A stretch of DNA of 64,000 nucleotides, from contig CATKZI010000002.1 of assembly GCA_949841365.1 (NCBI GenBank), positions 124,001 through 188,000 of the forward strand, given 5' to 3'. Below the pieces are notes generated by a model that saw only the letters and a program-made list of their open reading frames with translations, searched no databases and was not told where the DNA came from. Source of the stretch: an uncultured Candidatus Melainabacteria bacterium (GTDB lineage: Bacteria > Cyanobacteriota > Vampirovibrionia > Gastranaerophilales > Gastranaerophilaceae). Positions 60,473 through 64,000 of this stretch are shown piece after piece. The position numbers were made by a program, and so were the translations under genes. Each line of letters begins with the position of its first letter. Positions within the stretch are counted from its first letter, which is position 1.

Positions 60473-60895
60473 ATGATTAAAATCCAAAACTTACCGCAGA
60501 TGCCAATATTTAACTTCACATCAAATAACAACCGTCCAAAAATTAATAATTCTTTGGAACGTACACCGCAATTTGATACGGTTAATTTTACAGGTAAACA
60601 ACAACATAAACCTATTGAACCTATATATGAACTGAGTGAAGATGATTTAGTTGAAGATGATGTAATTGAATTATCAGATGATGATTTAGTTATTGAACCT
60701 GAATTTATTGAAGTTGATCCTTATGAAAAAGAAGACGAAAGACGCAGAAGACAACAAGAGCAAGATGATATCCAATTAATGAACGATATTGCAGTATATA
60801 GTGTACTGGCTGATGACATATACGGTACAGACTACGACAGCATGAATGACGACTATTCACAATTTGACAACGGATTTGATGATTTCGGATTTTAA
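60473..60895 (+). CDS. Unknown highly acidic protein
   Basis: 140 residues from the ATG at 60473, placed after AAAGGGAT; an upstream in-frame ATG at 60440 lacks support. The N-terminal 35 residues are Asn/Pro-rich (NNNRPKINN), followed by a short repeated acidic motif ELSEDDLVEDDVIELSDDDL and a Glu/Arg-rich stretch, with an Asp/Tyr-rich end (GTDYDSMNDDYSQFDNGF). It is probably disordered and might bind cations. The engB promoter overlaps its last codons. Confidence 0.7.
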   Translation: MIKIQNLPQMPIFNFTSNNNRPKINNSLERTPQFDTVNFTGKQQHKPIEPIYELSEDDLVEDDVIELSDDDLVIEPEFIEVDPYEKEDERRRRQQEQDDIQLMNDIAVYSVLADDIYGTDYDSMNDDYSQFDNGFDDFGF

Positions 60896-60904
60896 TGCTA
60901 TTAT
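60876..60904 (+). promoter_or_regulatory. engB promoter (leaderless arrangement)
   Basis: -35 TTGATG (60876-60881), a 17-nt spacer, -10 TATTAT (60899-60904), then 6 nt and the ATG at 60911. It starts within the end of the upstream gene. Confidence 0.7.
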
Positions 60905-60910
60905 AGTCTT

Positions 60911-61489
60911 ATGGCTACAAAATTTATGCAGGCAAAGTTTTTAATAAGTGCGGAAAAACTCTCTCAGTGTCCTGATTACACACTGCCCGAGTTTCCGCTT
61001 CTGGGTCGTTCTAATGTTGGTAAATCATCATTTATCAACGGCATTGCCAATCATAAAAAGCTTGCAAAAACGTCTAATACTCCGGGAAAAACAAGATTAA
61101 TCAACTTTTTTCAGTTTTCCGATAAGTTTATGATAGCGGATTTACCCGGATACGGTTATGCAAAAGTTTCTAAAGAAGCCCAAAACAGATGGCAAAAATA
61201 TTTGGAAGAATACCTTTTGGAACGTAAGCAGATAAAATCACTTGTGCAGCTTGTTGACGGGCGCCATGAAATTCAAAAAAACGATTACCAAATGCGTGAA
61301 TGGATAGAAGCATATAATCTGCCGATTTTTACAATCGTGACTAAAATGGATTATGTTCCGAAATCAAAAACTTTAAACGTAATTAAATACGTTGAAAAAG
61401 AATTTGGCGGTGTAGTTCTGCCCTTCAGTGCAGTGGACAGCAGGTATAATGAAAAGATTTTTGAACATTTACTTCATATAGAGGATTAA
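60911..61489 (+). CDS. engB: Ribosome biogenesis GTPase EngB (YsxC/YihA)
   Basis: Essential GTPase in 50S assembly; 192 residues. G1 LLGRSNVGKSSFINGI is at about 29-44, switch I TSNTPGKTRLINFF, G3 ADLPGYGYAKVS, G4 TKMDYVPKS and G5 around PFSAVDS. There is a full promoter but no Shine-Dalgarno before the ATG. The next small gene starts 42 nt downstream with its own Shine-Dalgarno. Confidence 0.96.
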   Translation: MATKFMQAKFLISAEKLSQCPDYTLPEFPLLGRSNVGKSSFINGIANHKKLAKTSNTPGKTRLINFFQFSDKFMIADLPGYGYAKVSKEAQNRWQKYLEEYLLERKQIKSLVQLVDGRHEIQKNDYQMREWIEAYNLPIFTIVTKMDYVPKSKTLNVIKYVEKEFGGVVLPFSAVDSRYNEKIFEHLLHIED

Positions 61490-61531
61490 ATCAACTCTCA
61501 ATTGCGCTAAAATACTATTGAGGGGTTTTAT

Positions 61532-61717
61532 ATGGAAAATTTAGCGGGATCTATAACGGAAAATTGGACACAGCAGGCACTTGAATGCTACTCAATTAAA
61601 TGCGACTGTTCAAAATGTTCACTCAGAAACGGCGGCTATTCATTTAAATGCCAGATGCCGAGAGTTATCGACATATTAATTAATGTTGCAGGAACTCCTA
61701 ACGTTTTTGTTGTATAA
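61532..61717 (+). CDS. 61-residue Cys-containing protein, unknown
   Basis: Starts MENLAGSITENWTQQALECY and contains IKCDCSKCSLRNGG and FKCQMP, so five cysteines in about 25 residues, suggesting a small metal site. The C-terminal part is hydrophobic (VIDILINVAGTPNVFVV). GAGGGG lies 8 nt before the ATG, which supports translation. It sits between engB and a TolC-like gene whose TATAAT box overlaps its last codons. The family is not known to me. Confidence 0.72.
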   Translation: MENLAGSITENWTQQALECYSIKCDCSKCSLRNGGYSFKCQMPRVIDILINVAGTPNVFVV

Positions 61718-61718
61718 T
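61713..61718 (+). promoter_or_regulatory. -10 element of the TolC-like gene
   Basis: TATAAT, then 8 nt, then the ATG at 61727. The leader would be absent or one to two bases long. Confidence 0.45.
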
Positions 61719-61726
61719 TTTGGTGC

Positions 61727-62992
61727 ATGAAAAAGATAATTATCCTTTTAATAATAACAGTATTAACAATCTTACCTGCAAGCTCGGAAGTCGTAAGAAT
61801 TTCGGCAGACGATGCCGTAAAACTTGCAATTGAACATAACCTTGCATTACAGTCTAAACGTAAAAATGCAGATATTTTGAAGCAGGAAGTCAAAATGGCA
61901 AATGCGCTTAAAAACCCTCAAGCCCAGACAAACATCTTGATGGGTTCTATTGCAAAAACCAATTCAAGTCAGGCAGGTATTGCAATCCCTGTTGAAATAA
62001 GCAAAAGAGGAATTAGAAAAAAGACAGCAATTGCAAGATTAAAACTTCTTGAAGATCAAATCAGACAAGAAGAATTAAATCTTAAAATCGACGTAATGAG
62101 TGCATATTTTGACGTTGTTTATATGAAAACAGTCGTTGCAATTCTTAAACAAAGAGAAGAACTATATAGCGCAATGAGTATTATTGCAAGTTCTAAACCA
62201 AAAAATTCTTTAAACTACGAAATTGAAAAACTTCAATCCGATATGCGTCACAAAAAACAGGTAATCCTTTTAAACAAAGCAAAAGCAGATTTACTTTGTG
62301 CACAATTTCACCTTAATGAAGTTCTTAACCTCAAAGACAGCAATGTTATGTACGATGCGAGAGAAACCTCTCTTTTTCAGGACCATATAAGCATTTTGGA
62401 CATTCAAATTCCCGAATACAAAACAATTGAAGAAATCGCAATGAAATATAGTTATTCAATAAGAATTTCGGATGACAATATTGCAATGTCAAAAGCAGAA
62501 TTGACGGAAGCTAAACATAAAGTTATTCCCGATGCCACAGTTGCAGGCGGTTACGCTTTCACAGGTGACGGTAAAACACATGGCGCTTATGTTGGCGGAA
62601 GTTTGGATTTACCGATTTTTTACTCATACCGTCCTGAAGTAAACCGCGCAAAAATTGTTCTGGAACGCACAAAAATCGACAGAGTTTCTTTTGAAAACAA
62701 ATTGAAATTTGCTTTAAAACAGGATTTTAACAGATTTAAATATGCAAAAGAAAATATGAATTATTACAAAGATATCCTTAAAGATTCCGAAATAATTATG
62801 AAAATGTCAGGCGAACGTTACGAAAAAGGGCAAACCGCATTGTTAAACGTATTTATTAACGAAAACGCGCACAGAGAAATTTTAAACGAATACATCAATG
62901 CAATGCAGATTTATTATCGTGCATATTTGGATTTGATGCATAACGTCGGACACGATTTGTTGTTGGATGAGAGTGTATTTGAGGATATATAG
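61727..62992 (+). CDS. Outer-membrane efflux protein (TolC family, CzcC-like)
   Basis: 421 residues. A signal peptide (MKKIIILLIITVLTILPASS) is followed by the TolC fold: ISADDAVKLAIEHNLALQSKRKNADIL at the start of the first repeat and AMSKAELTEAKHKVIPDATVAGGY in the second, both with long helices. It is the second such channel in the window. No pump or adaptor is next to it, so its partner may be the Emr system or lie elsewhere. It is followed at once by a structured repeat. Confidence 0.9.
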   Translation: MKKIIILLIITVLTILPASSEVVRISADDAVKLAIEHNLALQSKRKNADILKQEVKMANALKNPQAQTNILMGSIAKTNSSQAGIAIPVEISKRGIRKKTAIARLKLLEDQIRQEELNLKIDVMSAYFDVVYMKTVVAILKQREELYSAMSIIASSKPKNSLNYEIEKLQSDMRHKKQVILLNKAKADLLCAQFHLNEVLNLKDSNVMYDARETSLFQDHISILDIQIPEYKTIEEIAMKYSYSIRISDDNIAMSKAELTEAKHKVIPDATVAGGYAFTGDGKTHGAYVGGSLDLPIFYSYRPEVNRAKIVLERTKIDRVSFENKLKFALKQDFNRFKYAKENMNYYKDILKDSEIIMKMSGERYEKGQTALLNVFINENAHREILNEYINAMQIYYRAYLDLMHNVGHDLLLDESVFEDI

Positions 62993-63098
62993 GGAACGTA
63001 GCCGTTCCATCCGCCATATTAGATTTTGAAATTAAAGTCCAACTTTGGCAAAAAAAGCGTATATATTTCAGTATGTCTACGTGCGTAGCACAACAAAA
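62993..63098. repeat. Dispersed 3'-UTR repeat, copy C, apparently full length
   Basis: Begins with hairpin GGAACG-TAGC-CGTTCC (62993-63008), then ATCCGCCA, TTGGCAAAAAAA and near its end the hairpin CTAC-GTGC-GTAG (63077-63088). Copies A and B carry only the first part; the repeats at 9411 and 16598 carry only the last part. Confidence 0.75.
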
Positions 63099-63099
63099 A

Positions 63100-63116
63100 G
63101 CCGGAACTTGTCCGGC
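63100..63116 (-). terminator. Terminator of the 63153 gene
   Basis: Stem GCCGGA/TCCGGC with loop ACTTG. On the minus strand it is followed by TTTTTG. Confidence 0.85.
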
Positions 63117-63152
63117 GATAAAATTTTTGCTACTCCCAAATCTCGTAGCTCG

Positions 63153-63374
63153 TTAGTGTGTAGTAGTGAAATTTGCTTTATGAAATTTCATCAATTTGGC
63201 TAAGTGCCATTCTTTTGCTGAAATGTCATTAATTCTGTTTTTGATGTCTTCCAATTCTGCAAGCAGAGTTGTCAAATCTTTTCTCTGAACAGGCTCGGGA
63301 GCTTCAAACTCCTCCTCATCTTCCAGCCAGCAGAGAGGAAAACAATTGTTTTCAAAAAGCTCTTTACTGTTCAT
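63153..63374 (-). CDS. Unknown 73-residue protein
   Basis: Starts MNSKELFENNCFPLCWLEDEEEF. It has an acidic N-terminal third, a coiled-coil-like centre (TTLLAELEDIKNRINDISAKEWHLAKLM) and a His/Thr tail. GGAGG 4 nt before the ATG and a TAATG overlap with the previous gene show that it is translated in an operon with 63374-63601. No family is recognised. It ends before a clear terminator. Confidence 0.75.
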   Translation of the reverse strand: MNSKELFENNCFPLCWLEDEEEFEAPEPVQRKDLTTLLAELEDIKNRINDISAKEWHLAKLMKFHKANFTTTH

Positions 63375-63601
63375 TAAACCTCCTCAGCAGTTTTTTGATT
63401 TTGAACAAAGAATGAATGAATCATATCTACCAAATCAAAATTACCGTATTTAAACGCATAGGGTTTGTTAGAATATTCGCTGTCAGTAACTCTTTGAAGT
63501 TCTCTGACTTCTTTATAATCCATTGAATTAAAGTCGAAACTTGTCATTTCACCGTAATCCAACATCATATCTTCCATATCAATAATTTTTTTCTCGTCCA
63601 T
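63374..63601 (-). CDS. Unknown 75-residue protein
   Basis: From the ATG at 63601, set by AAGGAG 9 nt upstream; a GTG nine bases earlier is too close to that site. It begins MDEKKIIDMEDMMLDYGEM, is acidic and Tyr/Phe/Met-rich, with FKYGNFDLVDMIHSFFVQNQ at the end. It is the first gene of a two-gene operon with the gene ending at 63153. A TGTTACA...TTTTACA element lies about 80 nt upstream, loosely like the dyads at 8347 and 43740. Confidence 0.72.
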   Translation of the reverse strand: MDEKKIIDMEDMMLDYGEMTSFDFNSMDYKEVRELQRVTDSEYSNKPYAFKYGNFDLVDMIHSFFVQNQKTAEEV

Positions 63602-63713
63602 TATCCACACTCCTTATTTTTTAACTAACAAATTTTATATCGGACTGGTTTCAGAAAAACTTTAGAGATTTGAAGGTGTTTGTTACATAATTTTACAAAT
63701 AGAATTTTTAACG

Positions 63714-63719
63714 TATAAT
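63714..63719 (+). promoter_or_regulatory. -10 element of the binding-protein gene (leaderless arrangement)
   Basis: TATAAT, then 6 nt and the ATG at 63726. TTTACA-like text lies 16-17 nt upstream at 63692. Confidence 0.6.
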
Positions 63720-63725
63720 ATATTT

Positions 63726-64000
63726 ATGAAAAAGATTATTTTGAGTTTTTTGTTTTTGTGTCTGATATGCTCGGGTTGCGGGAAAAAACAACCTAAAATT
63801 GATACGCTCGGAACTATTATCCAACGCGATAAATTAATCATCGGGGTTCGTGACGATACAGCACCTTTCGGATTTCGGGACAAAAACGGAAACTTTATCG
63901 GTTACGATATTGACCTTGCACACATTATTGCAAAAGGTGTTTTAAAAGACGAAAAAAAAGTCGAATTTGTACCCGTAACAGCTTCAAACCGTATTATGAA
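63726..64000 (+). CDS. Amino-acid ABC transporter substrate-binding lipoprotein (5' part)
   Basis: Partial: 91 codons up to the window edge, with no stop. A type II signal peptide, MKKIILSFLFLCLICSGC, puts the lipidated Cys at 18. The SBP family 3 start follows: DKLIIGVRDDTAPFGFRDKNGNFIGYDIDLAHIIA. Such proteins capture amino acids in the periplasm for an ABC importer. The permease and ATPase are expected beyond the edge. The start follows a TATAAT box by 6 nt without a Shine-Dalgarno. Confidence 0.9.
   Translation, partial: MKKIILSFLFLCLICSGCGKKQPKIDTLGTIIQRDKLIIGVRDDTAPFGFRDKNGNFIGYDIDLAHIIAKGVLKDEKKVEFVPVTASNRIM

Overview
The window is an AT-rich, gene-dense bacterial chromosome segment that uses the standard bacterial code. 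It has about 70 genes, one tRNA and no rRNA. Signs of a Gram-negative-type envelope are two TolC-like outer-membrane proteins, an EmrA/EmrB pump, PBP1A, a site-2 protease and an S-layer-homology (SLH) surface protein. SLH surface proteins, a plant-type glutamate-cysteine ligase, many lineage-specific low-complexity proteins and leaderless-looking promoters best fit a non-photosynthetic relative of Cyanobacteria (Vampirovibrionia/Melainabacteria, for example gut Gastranaerophilales). This placement is inference; no marker in the window proves it.

Layout. 1-6300: DUF4127 fragment, MenG/UbiE methyltransferase, D-2-hydroxyacid dehydrogenase, an Hsp20 gene enclosed by 68-bp inverted repeats, a structured RNA candidate with its own terminator, glutamate-cysteine ligase, RsmA-IspE. 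6310-16600: large unknown LysM-like protein, peptide ABC ATPase, BioY, RimI, diguanylate cyclase, DUF2400 protein, TadA, an OmpR-type two-component system and RseP. 16600-26900: SPFH protein, alcohol dehydrogenase, U32 peptidase, TPR protein, glyoxalase, two unknowns (one with a repeat pattern like ABBA prenyltransferases), tRNA-Met(CAT), enolase and an EF-hand protein. 26950-34500: AroK-AroB, then an efflux locus (MarR, EmrA, two tandem EmrB paralogues, divergent TolC-like protein). 34565-42540: small Cys-motif protein, fluoride channel, AP-endonuclease-like TIM barrel, a divergent Xre/HAD pair around a shared 14-bp inverted repeat, PrmC, RecJ, TrmB-type regulator and thymidine kinase. 42650-53000: small unknown proteins, a one-domain LuxR regulator, LepA, DnaG-RpoD, CtpA, an Xre regulator and the SLH/Cys-rich surface protein. 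53060-64000: UDP-glucuronate decarboxylase, RNase HIII, PBP1A, YkgJ-type protein, XerC/D, TPR protein, EngB, a TolC-like protein, two small unknowns and the start of an amino-acid-binding lipoprotein.

The genome looks streamlined. Operons use ATGA-type overlaps, seven convergent gene pairs overlap tail to tail by 4-20 nt, and most isolated units end in compact, often bidirectional terminators. At least fifteen genes have a TATAAT-like box ending only 6-7 nt before the start codon, as expected for leaderless mRNAs. Several families of small intergenic palindromes occur, two of them with compensatory base changes between copies. The most unusual spot is 2169-3279: hsp20 between 68-bp inverted repeats, followed directly by a roughly 200-nt multi-helix RNA whose length, shape and following ATGA recall HEARO/omega RNAs, with no nuclease gene beside it.
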